Positions 34,818-43,421 of a stretch of DNA of 64,000 bases are shown here, in pieces; the first letter of the stretch is position 1; each line of letters starts with the position of its first letter. The stretch lies in the NCBI GenBank assembly GCA_036961295.1, contig JBALVX010000002.1:1-64000 (forward strand). The letters are read 5' to 3'. Below the pieces are notes generated by a model. That model saw only the letters and a program-made list of their open reading frames with translations. It had not been told where the DNA came from and made no database searches. Source of the stretch: JAGPUQ01 sp036961295 (GTDB lineage: Bacteria; Pseudomonadota; Gammaproteobacteria; Pseudomonadales; Porticoccaceae). The position numbers and the translations under genes are program-made.

Positions 34818-35729
34818 TCAAATCCACCCGCTACTCCTACCCACAAAACCCTCAACCCTCTTAATATCCTCACGATATTCATTGAGAAGTCGAACCCTTA
34901 AATCAGGATCCAATTTCGGCTTGCTACCGTTATTGAAATCCTTAAATATTTTTCTCGCTGCACGACCAAATTTTTTCGGAAAAACACGCCTTGCAAAGTA
35001 TGTCAATTTATTTGGCGCCAATAACTTTGCTAATAATAAAGACTTAGGCTTGCCTGATTTATTCACACCCGACATTTCGACGAACTCGAAATCAGGAGAT
35101 ACTCCGACAAATTTACATATTTCTTTAAGGACATCTTTTGGCGACTCTAAGAATTCATCATAATAAAATATTTTAACCTTATCTCTTCCTAAGGTAGAAT
35201 AGTACTCTTCTATAGAGTCTGCGTAGTAGCCACTTTCCTGATATAGCCACATATCTAAATAGCCGGCCTTTTTTCTTCTTTCCTCGTCTGCTAATGCATC
35301 GGAAAACGACAACGTCTCCCTACCCTCCCCTACCAAATGAATATACTGGGAAAATATTTTATCGGCCGGATTTCTTAGAATAAATACAACATAAGGGTTT
35401 TTCACATGGGTTTTTATCTCACGGCTCACCTTTGAGTAGAACAAGTATGAAGGTGAAATATCAACCGGAACTACTCCGTCTTTTATCTTTTTATAAAACC
35501 CCAAATAATCCTCCATAGTTCTTGGCACTTCTTCCAACACATACCCATCCCCCTTTCCAGATTTTTTGTTTTCGAGATACTCTCTTGAGAAGTAGTGAAG
35601 TTCTTTTTTTTCAGGAAGAAAAAATGCCGGATTTTTTTTTAAGTAATAATATATAGCTGTTGTACCGCTCTTCGAGGCACCTCCGATAATCAAAAATTTA
35701 GTATTATTAATGCTCATATTAATTTTCAT
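34818..35729 (-). CDS. PAPS-dependent sulfotransferase
   Basis: About 303 aa. The 5'-phosphosulfate binding loop is GGASKSGTTAIYYYL at the N-terminus; the 3'-phosphate motif is VVFILRNPADKIFSQYIH. YLFYSKVSREIK and the late region KVKIFYYDEFLESPKDVL fit the Sulfotransfer_1 family. It suggests sulfation of the polysaccharide, common in marine polymers. The start is uncertain: TTG 35741, ATG 35729 and ATG 35717 are all in frame and none has a strong RBS. Four bases separate it from the GT fusion. Confidence 0.85.
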   Translation of the reverse strand: MKINMSINNTKFLIIGGASKSGTTAIYYYLKKNPAFFLPEKKELHYFSREYLENKKSGKGDGYVLEEVPRTMEDYLGFYKKIKDGVVPVDISPSYLFYSKVSREIKTHVKNPYVVFILRNPADKIFSQYIHLVGEGRETLSFSDALADEERRKKAGYLDMWLYQESGYYADSIEEYYSTLGRDKVKIFYYDEFLESPKDVLKEICKFVGVSPDFEFVEMSGVNKSGKPKSLLLAKLLAPNKLTYFARRVFPKKFGRAARKIFKDFNNGSKPKLDPDLRVRLLNEYREDIKRVEGFVGRSSGWI

Positions 35730-35825
35730 ATCATTAAACAATTATTGAACAAAATAAAACACACGCCAACCTAACGATATCATGCAATCAATTTTCAATA
35801 ATTAACGCCCCGAATAGCGCGTTAA

Positions 35826-37088
35826 TTAGGCCGACTTTATTTTATTGTTAAGCAATAAAATAAAAAAAGAAATCGCTACATAACCAAAAAAATGGAACAG
35901 CATTACAGAAAAGAAATATTTAAAGAACGTCCCCAAGAATGCCATCAACCACGCATATCCTAATGCTGAAACAAACAAATAATAAAAATTATTAGCTTCA
36001 ATTTTTAAGCGAAAAAAACGAATTAACACCGAATAAAAGAAAGCGGAAATCATTGACAAAACAGCGACACCAAATAATCCAAAATCCATAAAGAATGCCC
36101 CGAACATTGTAGGCGGCAATCCACCCCCACCTTCCCACCGACCAAACAAATCTTTTAAGTAATAGACCACCGTGGTTTCTCCACCTCCAAAAATTCCAGC
36201 GACATCCATCAGCATAGCCTCGCCATTCATAAAAAATCCGTCGAAATGTTTCACAACCATATTAAATGTGTCTGCATGGATACCCAAACGTAAAACAACA
36301 TACAGAACCGAGGACTCAAGAATGCTAGCAGGCCCCTCTAGCGTCAATCCATATATGGATTTCTCACTCAAATATGCACGATAGATCCCGCTAAACGCTA
36401 CTAACAGAACGCTACCAAGCGCATAAATCACAACCTTTTTCTTCATTATCGATTGAAGTGAAAGGATCATCAATACACCAACCCCCATCAATAATACATT
36501 CCCTCTCCATCCAGATAATATAATAATTAACAAACCTACAACCCCAAAAACAGTCGCCAGCCAATACCTGCGTTGAATTAAAAACACAAAGAATGCGAAA
36601 TTTATACATATTTGTGCCGGTTGAAGAATGAACCCAGCCCCAGACATAAAAAGCTGTCTTTCAACGTCGATATTAGCCGACAATACAGGTATCCCTTTAA
36701 TGATATACGCCGCCATGTAAACTAGAACACCTACACACCAAATAAATATCACTATACTGTCCGGGGGTATACGAAAAAATCGAACTTTTCTTTTTTTATG
36801 GGAATTATTATGGATTTTTTCTCGAGGAATATAGTTACCAATTATATGGCCAGCGGTAACACAGATATTCGCCACCAAAACAATAAACATACTTTTTTCT
36901 GAAAATTCATACCATGAATAGGTAGATGGTAGAAAATACATAGGCAAATAGAATGTGAAAATAAATAGCAATGAAGAGAAAAAAACCGGATCAACAAACG
37001 AGTTAAGTGAATATTTTTTCACACTAGAAACTATACACCCTAGAGAGACAAATAAACCGATGAAAAACCATATCCAGTATATATCCAT
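35826..37088 (-). CDS. wzy: Wzy-type polysaccharide polymerase
   Basis: A 420-aa membrane protein with ten or more helices and little sequence identity to any one family, as usual for Wzy. The large periplasmic loop (about 255-320) holds VVYYLKDLFGRWEGGGGLPP. It lies directly after the flippase gene (2 bp) in the order expected for a Wzx/Wzy locus. AT-rich compared with the sugar-nucleotide genes, also typical. Confidence 0.75.
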   Translation of the reverse strand: MDIYWIWFFIGLFVSLGCIVSSVKKYSLNSFVDPVFFSSLLFIFTFYLPMYFLPSTYSWYEFSEKSMFIVLVANICVTAGHIIGNYIPREKIHNNSHKKRKVRFFRIPPDSIVIFIWCVGVLVYMAAYIIKGIPVLSANIDVERQLFMSGAGFILQPAQICINFAFFVFLIQRRYWLATVFGVVGLLIIILSGWRGNVLLMGVGVLMILSLQSIMKKKVVIYALGSVLLVAFSGIYRAYLSEKSIYGLTLEGPASILESSVLYVVLRLGIHADTFNMVVKHFDGFFMNGEAMLMDVAGIFGGGETTVVYYLKDLFGRWEGGGGLPPTMFGAFFMDFGLFGVAVLSMISAFFYSVLIRFFRLKIEANNFYYLFVSALGYAWLMAFLGTFFKYFFSVMLFHFFGYVAISFFILLLNNKIKSA

Positions 37089-37090
37089 AG

Positions 37091-38389
37091 CTACCGAGCT
37101 CTACTTCTCTGTATAATTAGTGTGGGAAAGCTAAAAATACCAACTTCCTTATAGAGAATGTAAACATTTATTAAATTAGCGAGGACAACGCCTACAGATG
37201 TCGTAATAGCTGCACCTAGAGGCCCATATTCACGAACTAAGGTCATATTAAGTATAAATACAGTGGTAGCAACCAAAACCATTGCGTTCCGCATCAATAC
37301 ACCATTCCCGGTTAGAATGAGAAGAAATGCAACCGCCCCAGTAAAAACGTTTACAAACTGTCCAATAACCATAATTTGTAAATAAGGCCCTCCCTCTTCA
37401 AAGCTTTCACCAAAAATCCTTAATATGAAAGATGGGGACACCACGACAATTATGACCAGCGGTAACCCAATCAAAAATAGTATGCTTGCTACTTTCTTAG
37501 CAAGCATATCCATCTGGTGAAAATCACCTTTTTGGTAAAGTTCGGAAAATCGAGCCATAGACGCACTGACTACGACGACAAGCAAAAATGTAGTTAATCT
37601 CGCTGTCCTCTGTGCGGCTGCGTACAAACCGACTTCATCTGCGTTACCATAAATCCCTAATGCAAAGGATGGCGACCATGTGACAACAAAATCTAAAGCG
37701 GCTACTACCAGTAATGGCATAGTTGCTATCACTATAGTTTTTGGATTAACGTACTCAGCTTCTTCTAAGGTCCTAAGCTTAGCTAAAGTCCCAATCACAG
37801 CGACTATAATTACGGCTATACTTGCCGACAAAAAACAGTATGCAATTGATACCAGATCTGGCTCGCTGAAATAACGCCATCCAAGCACGAAAACTATTGC
37901 CAGTAGAGGTATACCGGTTACTTCTACAAAACCGGCAAATACCGGCCTACCAACACATTTCAGGAAACCGGCATGCACCCATGCCAAACTGTAAGGCAGC
38001 ACTGAGAGCGACATAATGCCTAAGGCGACTGCCATGTCAGGCGCGTCAAAAATCACACCAGCAATATAATTCGAGCTTAAAACCAGCAGAGCGGAAACAA
38101 GCACGCTTGCGACACTTGATATTAAAAGCGATTGAAAATAGATTCCTCTTACAAGCGCTGCTTTCCCTGAAGCCCAATTTGTCCCGACAAGCCTAGCCAA
38201 ACTAAGATCAAGACCAAAATTACCAACAATTGATGCTGCGATAACAACAGTAAAAGAAAGAACATATAATCCGCTGCCTTCTACACCAAGCATTCTAGCG
38301 ACTAAAATATTAAAACCAAATTGCGATAATGCTCCAACAGACCTGGCAACGAAAGTTAATGCTGATTTTTTAGCTAAACCGATCGACAT
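37091..38389 (-). CDS. wzx: Wzx-type oligosaccharide flippase
   Basis: 432 aa, about 12 membrane helices of the MATE-like polysaccharide synthesis family (N-terminal SALTFVARSVGALSQFGFNI; LARMLGVEGSGLY-like start). It moves lipid-linked repeat units across the inner membrane. It sits between rfbB and wzy. Confidence 0.85.
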   Translation of the reverse strand: MSIGLAKKSALTFVARSVGALSQFGFNILVARMLGVEGSGLYVLSFTVVIAASIVGNFGLDLSLARLVGTNWASGKAALVRGIYFQSLLISSVASVLVSALLVLSSNYIAGVIFDAPDMAVALGIMSLSVLPYSLAWVHAGFLKCVGRPVFAGFVEVTGIPLLAIVFVLGWRYFSEPDLVSIAYCFLSASIAVIIVAVIGTLAKLRTLEEAEYVNPKTIVIATMPLLVVAALDFVVTWSPSFALGIYGNADEVGLYAAAQRTARLTTFLLVVVVSASMARFSELYQKGDFHQMDMLAKKVASILFLIGLPLVIIVVVSPSFILRIFGESFEEGGPYLQIMVIGQFVNVFTGAVAFLLILTGNGVLMRNAMVLVATTVFILNMTLVREYGPLGAAITTSVGVVLANLINVYILYKEVGIFSFPTLIIQRSRAR

Positions 38390-38441
38390 AAATAATCAAT
38401 ACATACACAGCGTTTCAATTTAACGAACTTAAATAGATCAA

Positions 38442-39506
38442 TCACCTTGGGTCATTCTCTGTTAACCATTCTTTGTGGCTACCATCCCCAACACTACGCC
38501 ACCACCTTTCGTTATTTAGATACCAATCAACCGTCTTACGAATCCCGCTCTCGAAAGTCTCTTGGGGTTTGTAGCCCAATTCGCTCATTATCTTACTAGC
38601 ATTAATCGCATACCTTCGGTCATGACCGAGACGATCCGTTACGTGAGTTATTAGGTCGGTATGAGGCGCCCCTTCAGGGTGGTGTGCATCCAGTAATTCA
38701 CACACTAGAGTAACTATATCGATATTAGCCCATTCGTTGTTACCGCCGATATTATAGACCTGCCCTACTCGGCCATCATTAAGAATGAGGTCAATGCCTC
38801 GACAATGATCTTCGACATAAAGCCAGTCACGTATCTGTTTACCGTCACCGTAAATAGGTAAGGGCTTACCTTCAAGACAATTTACGATAATCAGGGGGAT
38901 CAGTTTTTCTGGAAAATGATAAGGGCCATAGTTATTGGAACAGTTGCTGATGGTGGTATTTAGACCATAGGTATGGTGATAGCTGCGTACGATATGATCG
39001 GATGCCGCTTTGCTAGCTGCATACGGCGAATTGGGCAGGTATTGATGTCGCTCGGTAAATCCTGGCTCATCAGCTTCTAGCGTACCGTAGACTTCGTCGG
39101 TGGATACATGATGGAAGCGATGCGGCGTTTCACCTGAATCAAGCCATACCTTTTTGGCTGCTTTAAGTAGTGAATGGGTGCCATCTATATTGGTTTTAAA
39201 AAAAGCATCCGGGCCATAAATTGAGCGGTCTACATGGCTCTCGGCCGCAAAATGCACCAATGTATCTATTGCTTCTTCGCGCAAGAGTTTTTCCACCAGG
39301 GCGGTGTTAAGAATATCGTCATGCACAAAACTGAACTGAGGTTTATCCTCTACTGCTGCAAGGTTTGATCTATTACCTGCGTAGGTGAGCGCATCAAGAA
39401 CAACTACCCTGGCATTGGGGTATTGCTGCAACCAGTAATGAACAAAATTACTGCCAATAAAACCTGCGCCACCGGTAACAAGAAGGTTTTTGGGGGTATG
39501 CTTCAT
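38442..39506 (-). CDS. rfbB: dTDP-glucose 4,6-dehydratase
   Basis: 354 aa SDR with VTGGAGFIGSNFVHY at the start, STDEVYG, and YAASKAASDHIV (catalytic Tyr-Lys). Second step of dTDP-L-rhamnose synthesis. Overlaps rfbD by 4 bp (ATGA), so translation is coupled. Confidence 0.96.
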   Translation of the reverse strand: MKHTPKNLLVTGGAGFIGSNFVHYWLQQYPNARVVVLDALTYAGNRSNLAAVEDKPQFSFVHDDILNTALVEKLLREEAIDTLVHFAAESHVDRSIYGPDAFFKTNIDGTHSLLKAAKKVWLDSGETPHRFHHVSTDEVYGTLEADEPGFTERHQYLPNSPYAASKAASDHIVRSYHHTYGLNTTISNCSNNYGPYHFPEKLIPLIIVNCLEGKPLPIYGDGKQIRDWLYVEDHCRGIDLILNDGRVGQVYNIGGNNEWANIDIVTLVCELLDAHHPEGAPHTDLITHVTDRLGHDRRYAINASKIMSELGYKPQETFESGIRKTVDWYLNNERWWRSVGDGSHKEWLTENDPR

Positions 39507-40387
39507 TGCTGCTTCCAGGTGTTTAAAACGCTTGCCAGGCCAGCCCGCCAGTCGGGCTGGTTAATACCAAAGACTCGCTGGATTTTATCGCAATCAAGCA
39601 CCGAATTTTTAGGTCGCTGCGCAGCAGTGGGGTATTGCTCGGAAGTAACCGGATGTACTACTGGCGATTTATCCAACATACCCAAACCCTGCGCCTGTTC
39701 AAATATTGTTTCGGCGAAGCCGTACCAGGTTGTAGCTGGGGCGCCCATATAGTGGTAACTCCCCCAGGGAAGATCACCCTGTTCGCGATACCGTGTCGCA
39801 ATCGTTAACAGCGTATCGGCAATATCACCGGCCCAGGTGGGGCAACCGTGCTGGTCAGCCACGACGCTCAACTCTTCATTTTCACCACCCAAACGTAGCA
39901 TGGTGCGTACAAAGTTCTGCCCATTCGCCCCAAACACCCAGGCAACTCTGAGAATAATGTATTGCGTTAAATGACTAGCAACGGCTTGCTCCCCGGCAAG
40001 CTTACTACTCCCATAAACTCCAACTGGATTGGCAGCATCATCTTCACGACAAGGGTCTGTGCTACTGCCAGAAAAAACGTAATCCGTAGAGATATGCAGC
40101 AGTGGTATGTGCTTTACCGCGCAAGCTTTGGCCAAATTGGCTGGGCCGTCACGATTAACCGCAAACGCCAACTCTGGCTCATCTTCGGCTTTGTCTACTG
40201 CTGTGTAAGCTGCAGCGTTAATAATAATATCCGGTGATGTTTTAGTAACGTATTCTGTTACCGTCTCGTAGCAAGTAATATCTAATTCAGCGGAGCTCGC
40301 CGCAATCATATTCAAGCCCATAGCCTTGCCACGCTCGACTAACTCACTACCCACTTGCCCCGCTGCCCCTGTAACTAATATCTTCAT
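39503..40387 (-). CDS. rfbD: dTDP-4-dehydrorhamnose reductase
   Basis: 294 aa SDR: VTGAAGQVGSELVERG, STDYVFSG and YGSSKLAGEQAV. Last step of dTDP-L-rhamnose synthesis. It overlaps both neighbours by 4 bp (rfbC upstream, rfbB downstream). Confidence 0.96.
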   Translation of the reverse strand: MKILVTGAAGQVGSELVERGKAMGLNMIAASSAELDITCYETVTEYVTKTSPDIIINAAAYTAVDKAEDEPELAFAVNRDGPANLAKACAVKHIPLLHISTDYVFSGSSTDPCREDDAANPVGVYGSSKLAGEQAVASHLTQYIILRVAWVFGANGQNFVRTMLRLGGENEELSVVADQHGCPTWAGDIADTLLTIATRYREQGDLPWGSYHYMGAPATTWYGFAETIFEQAQGLGMLDKSPVVHPVTSEQYPTAAQRPKNSVLDCDKIQRVFGINQPDWRAGLASVLNTWKQQ

Positions 40388-40962
40388 TTTGAAAGCGTTA
40401 AAGTGTCGGGGGAATACACAGGCAACAAATCCAGGGCTTGGCTTTTAAGTAGCGGGTTCATGGCATCTTTTTCTGACACAGTGACGTCGACTCGTGGCCA
40501 CTCGACACCTATCTCTGGATCATTCCATAAAATACCTTGTTCTGACTGGGGGTGGTAGTAGTTGGTACATTTGTAGATAAAGTCTGCTACTTCCGAGAGC
40601 ACCAAAAACCCGTGGGCAAAACCGGGTGGCACATACATCATGCGCATGTTCTCCTCATTCAGGATGGAGCCATACCACTGACCGAAGGTGGGAGACCCTA
40701 CCCTTATATCCACAGCCACATCAAACACTTCCCCACGTGCAACACGCACGAGCTTGCCCTGTGGCTGGGTAAGTTGATAATGAAGTCCGCGTATTACTCC
40801 CCGACCCGATCGGGATTGATTGTCCTGAACGAAACTTTCTTTAATACCGACTTCCTGCAAACGATCTTCTCTAAAGGTCTCCAGGAAAAAACCACGCTTA
40901 TCATTAAATATTTTGGGCTCAAGCACTAACAGGCCGGGCAAGGGAGTAGCAATAATTTTCAT
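40384..40962 (-). CDS. rfbC: dTDP-4-dehydrorhamnose 3,5-epimerase
   Basis: 192 aa cupin epimerase: DKRGFFLETFRED, SRSGRGVIRGLHYQ (catalytic His in GLHYQ) and VPPGFAHGFLVLSE. Third step of rhamnose synthesis. Gene order rfbA-C-D-B with 4-bp overlaps. Confidence 0.96.
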   Translation of the reverse strand: MKIIATPLPGLLVLEPKIFNDKRGFFLETFREDRLQEVGIKESFVQDNQSRSGRGVIRGLHYQLTQPQGKLVRVARGEVFDVAVDIRVGSPTFGQWYGSILNEENMRMMYVPPGFAHGFLVLSEVADFIYKCTNYYHPQSEQGILWNDPEIGVEWPRVDVTVSEKDAMNPLLKSQALDLLPVYSPDTLTLSK

Positions 40963-40973
40963 TTAGTAGCCAA

Positions 40974-41837
40974 TTACTTGATAAGCCCAAGTAGATACTG
41001 CCCGTAACCATTTTTTTGTAACGGGTCGGCCAGCTTAGCTAGTTGAGCCGCATCGATATAACCCATTGTGTAGGCAATTTCTTCGGGACAGGAGATTTTT
41101 AGACCCTGGCGCTCCTCGATAACCTGGATAAAATTGGCAGCAGAGAGCAGAGAATCATAGGTGCCGGTATCCAGCCAGGCGTAACCACGCCCCATCACTT
41201 CAACATTCAGTTCACCCGCATCAAGATACGCTTTGTTTATGTCCGTAATCTCTAGCTCTCCTCGAGCAGATGGTTTGATCTGCTTGGCAATCTCGACCAC
41301 GTTATTATCGTAAAAGTAGAGTCCAGTAACTGCATAGTTGCTTTTAGGTATAGCCGGTTTTTCTTCAAGGTCGACAGCCTGCCCTTTATCATCAAAGGTG
41401 ACCACGCCGTAACGCTCAGGATCTTTTACATAATAACCAAATACCGTCGCACCACTTTTTCTACTAACGGCGTTTTTTAATAGCTGGTCCATACCATGGC
41501 CGAAAAAGATATTATCCCCCAGCACCAAACTTACGTCGCTGTCACCGATAAACGCTTCGCCAATGATTAAGGCCTGAGCTAAGCCTTCGGGATTAGGCTG
41601 TATAGCATAACTGATATCTAGCCCCCATTTTTTTCCATCCCCAAGCAGATTTTGAAAAGCCGCCTGGTCGTGGGGGGTGGTAATAATTAAGATTTCTTGT
41701 ATACCCGCCAGCATCAGCACAGATAACGGATAGTAAATCATCGGTTTATCGTAGACAGGCATTAATTGTTTGCTCACCGATAAAGTAAGCGGGTGTAGCC
41801 TCGAACCCGAGCCGCCGGCTAAAACAATACCTTTCAT
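40974..41837 (-). CDS. rfbA: glucose-1-phosphate thymidylyltransferase
   Basis: 287 aa nucleotidyltransferase: LAGGSGSRLHPLTLSVSKQL at the start, GDNIFFGHG, EKPAIPKSNYAVTGLYFYD and LDTGTYDSL. First step of dTDP-L-rhamnose synthesis. RBS AGGGAAAG upstream. Confidence 0.96.
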   Translation of the reverse strand: MKGIVLAGGSGSRLHPLTLSVSKQLMPVYDKPMIYYPLSVLMLAGIQEILIITTPHDQAAFQNLLGDGKKWGLDISYAIQPNPEGLAQALIIGEAFIGDSDVSLVLGDNIFFGHGMDQLLKNAVSRKSGATVFGYYVKDPERYGVVTFDDKGQAVDLEEKPAIPKSNYAVTGLYFYDNNVVEIAKQIKPSARGELEITDINKAYLDAGELNVEVMGRGYAWLDTGTYDSLLSAANFIQVIEERQGLKISCPEEIAYTMGYIDAAQLAKLADPLQKNGYGQYLLGLIK

Positions 41838-41871
41838 TAACTTTCCCTGATTGAGATGGAGTCGTCGGACG

Positions 41872-43266
41872 TCAATATATATCTCTCGCCAAAAGCGATA
41901 ACGGCGTTTTAAGCAATATTTTAATATCCTGCCCTACAGACCAATTATTAATATAGCTTAGGTCGTAGTCTACCCGCGCTTTCATCTGCTCCACGGTTTC
42001 TGTTTCACCTCGGCAGCCATTAATTTGGGCAAGCCCAGTAATGCCCGGTTTGATGCGGTGCCGTGCCATGTAAGCGTCAATTTTGTCGGTATAGTAATTA
42101 TTGTGTTCCAGTGCGTGGGGGCGCGGACCAACCAGCGACATACGGCCCTGCAAGACATTAAAAAATTGTGGCAGTTCGTCTATAGAGGTGCGGCGAATAA
42201 ATTTACCTACTTTGGTGATTCTACTGTCACCTTGGGTGGCCTGTTTCACCTGCTGATCGTCGTGCACGTACATGCTGCGGAACTTCCACACTTCGATAAT
42301 TTTTCCATTCCAGCCCAGGCGTTTTTGCTTAAACAGGACGGGGCCGGGGGAGCTTAGTTTGACGGCAATGGCGGTTAAGACAAACACCGGCAAAAGCACA
42401 ATGACAGCAGATAATGCCAGAATTTTATCGATAGTCGTTTTTATTAATGCCGATCGCCGATAGGCCGTTAATGGGCTTTCGTTGAGGTGGATAGCGGGCA
42501 TGCCAGCGATATCTGAAATGGAATGGTTGAGCAGTATTAAGCCTTCGAGGTTGGGCATCCATATGACATCGACGTTCATATCCAGTAGCTCGATATAGAG
42601 CGCCTCTATTTTTTCGGCATCGGTAATGGATAAAGCGATATAGAGCTTTTCTATATTATGGCTAGCGAGCAAGGAACTTAGCTGACTGACATCACCGAGG
42701 ACGGCTGGTGATTGCTCTATTTCGGCCTCGCCGCTGTCGTGGTGGGAGATAAGCCCTACCAGACGCTCGGTCTCATTGTCTGCCGTGGCTTTTACTAACC
42801 TGTTAGCTAACTGGCCGACACCGACAATCGCGGTATTGGTTTTGTTTTCGTCGCGGGCAGACCACAGCCTTGCCATTTTGTGCAGGCTGCCAAATGCGAT
42901 TACCTGAAACACCATGCCCAACACGGCCCATTGCAAGATAACTTCGCGGGAAAAAACGGCACTGGTCTTGGAGACAAAACCGACGGCACCCAGAGTAACC
43001 AGCACCGTTAACCAGGCCAGAATTAGTTTCCATGCGCCGGTGAGATAGCCCTCGTGACGATTGTAAACCCGTAAAATGCTGTAAATAGGCAGTGCGATGA
43101 GCGGTGTTAAGACCATTAGCACCAGGTAGGGCGGGTCGATGTGGCCGCCCTTGATGATGGTCAGGCCGGCTAGCAGTATCAGCAGTACGCCCATGGCGAC
43201 AAGCCACTGAATAAAGAACGTGAGGCCCCGTCGGTACTGGCGATGTGGTGTTTGTGAAGAGTCCAT
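41872..43266 (-). CDS. undecaprenyl-phosphate sugar phosphotransferase (WcaJ/polyprenyl GT)
   Basis: 464 aa. Four or five N-terminal helices, a CoA-binding-like middle domain (about 140-260), a further helix, then the bacterial sugar transferase domain. That domain has FKQKRLGWNGKIIEVWKFRS, RRTSIDELPQFFNVL and GRMSLVGPRPH. It starts repeat-unit assembly by moving a hexose-1-phosphate (usually glucose or galactose) to undecaprenyl phosphate. It is the first gene of the EPS operon. Confidence 0.9.
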   Translation of the reverse strand: MDSSQTPHRQYRRGLTFFIQWLVAMGVLLILLAGLTIIKGGHIDPPYLVLMVLTPLIALPIYSILRVYNRHEGYLTGAWKLILAWLTVLVTLGAVGFVSKTSAVFSREVILQWAVLGMVFQVIAFGSLHKMARLWSARDENKTNTAIVGVGQLANRLVKATADNETERLVGLISHHDSGEAEIEQSPAVLGDVSQLSSLLASHNIEKLYIALSITDAEKIEALYIELLDMNVDVIWMPNLEGLILLNHSISDIAGMPAIHLNESPLTAYRRSALIKTTIDKILALSAVIVLLPVFVLTAIAVKLSSPGPVLFKQKRLGWNGKIIEVWKFRSMYVHDDQQVKQATQGDSRITKVGKFIRRTSIDELPQFFNVLQGRMSLVGPRPHALEHNNYYTDKIDAYMARHRIKPGITGLAQINGCRGETETVEQMKARVDYDLSYINNWSVGQDIKILLKTPLSLLARDIY

Positions 43267-43287
43267 TTCAGCGTCTATTTATTTGTT

Positions 43288-43314
43288 TAAGTACAGGTTT
43301 GCCTAAGCGGTCAA
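43288..43314 (-). promoter_or_regulatory. weak promoter candidate for the EPS operon
   Basis: Reading the minus strand, TTGACC (43314-43309) and TACTTA (43293-43288) are spaced by 15 bp, 22 bp before the first EPS gene. The -10 is poor and the spacing short, so this is only a candidate. Confidence 0.25.
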
Positions 43315-43376
43315 TCGTGACAGATATTAACAGAAAACCTCTGTCGCATGACCAACCCTGGGACTATCGGCTGTAA

Positions 43377-43411
43377 GCCAAAAGAGCAGGCCCCGAGGAT
43401 AAACCCTGCTC
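43377..43411 (-). terminator. terminator of ygiQ
   Basis: On the minus strand, GAGCAGG and CCTGCTC (43411-43405, 43390-43384) form a 7-bp stem with a 14-base loop and are followed by TTTT. It lies 11 bp after the ygiQ stop and isolates it from the EPS operon. Confidence 0.6.
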
Positions 43412-43421
43412 ATCAATCTTG

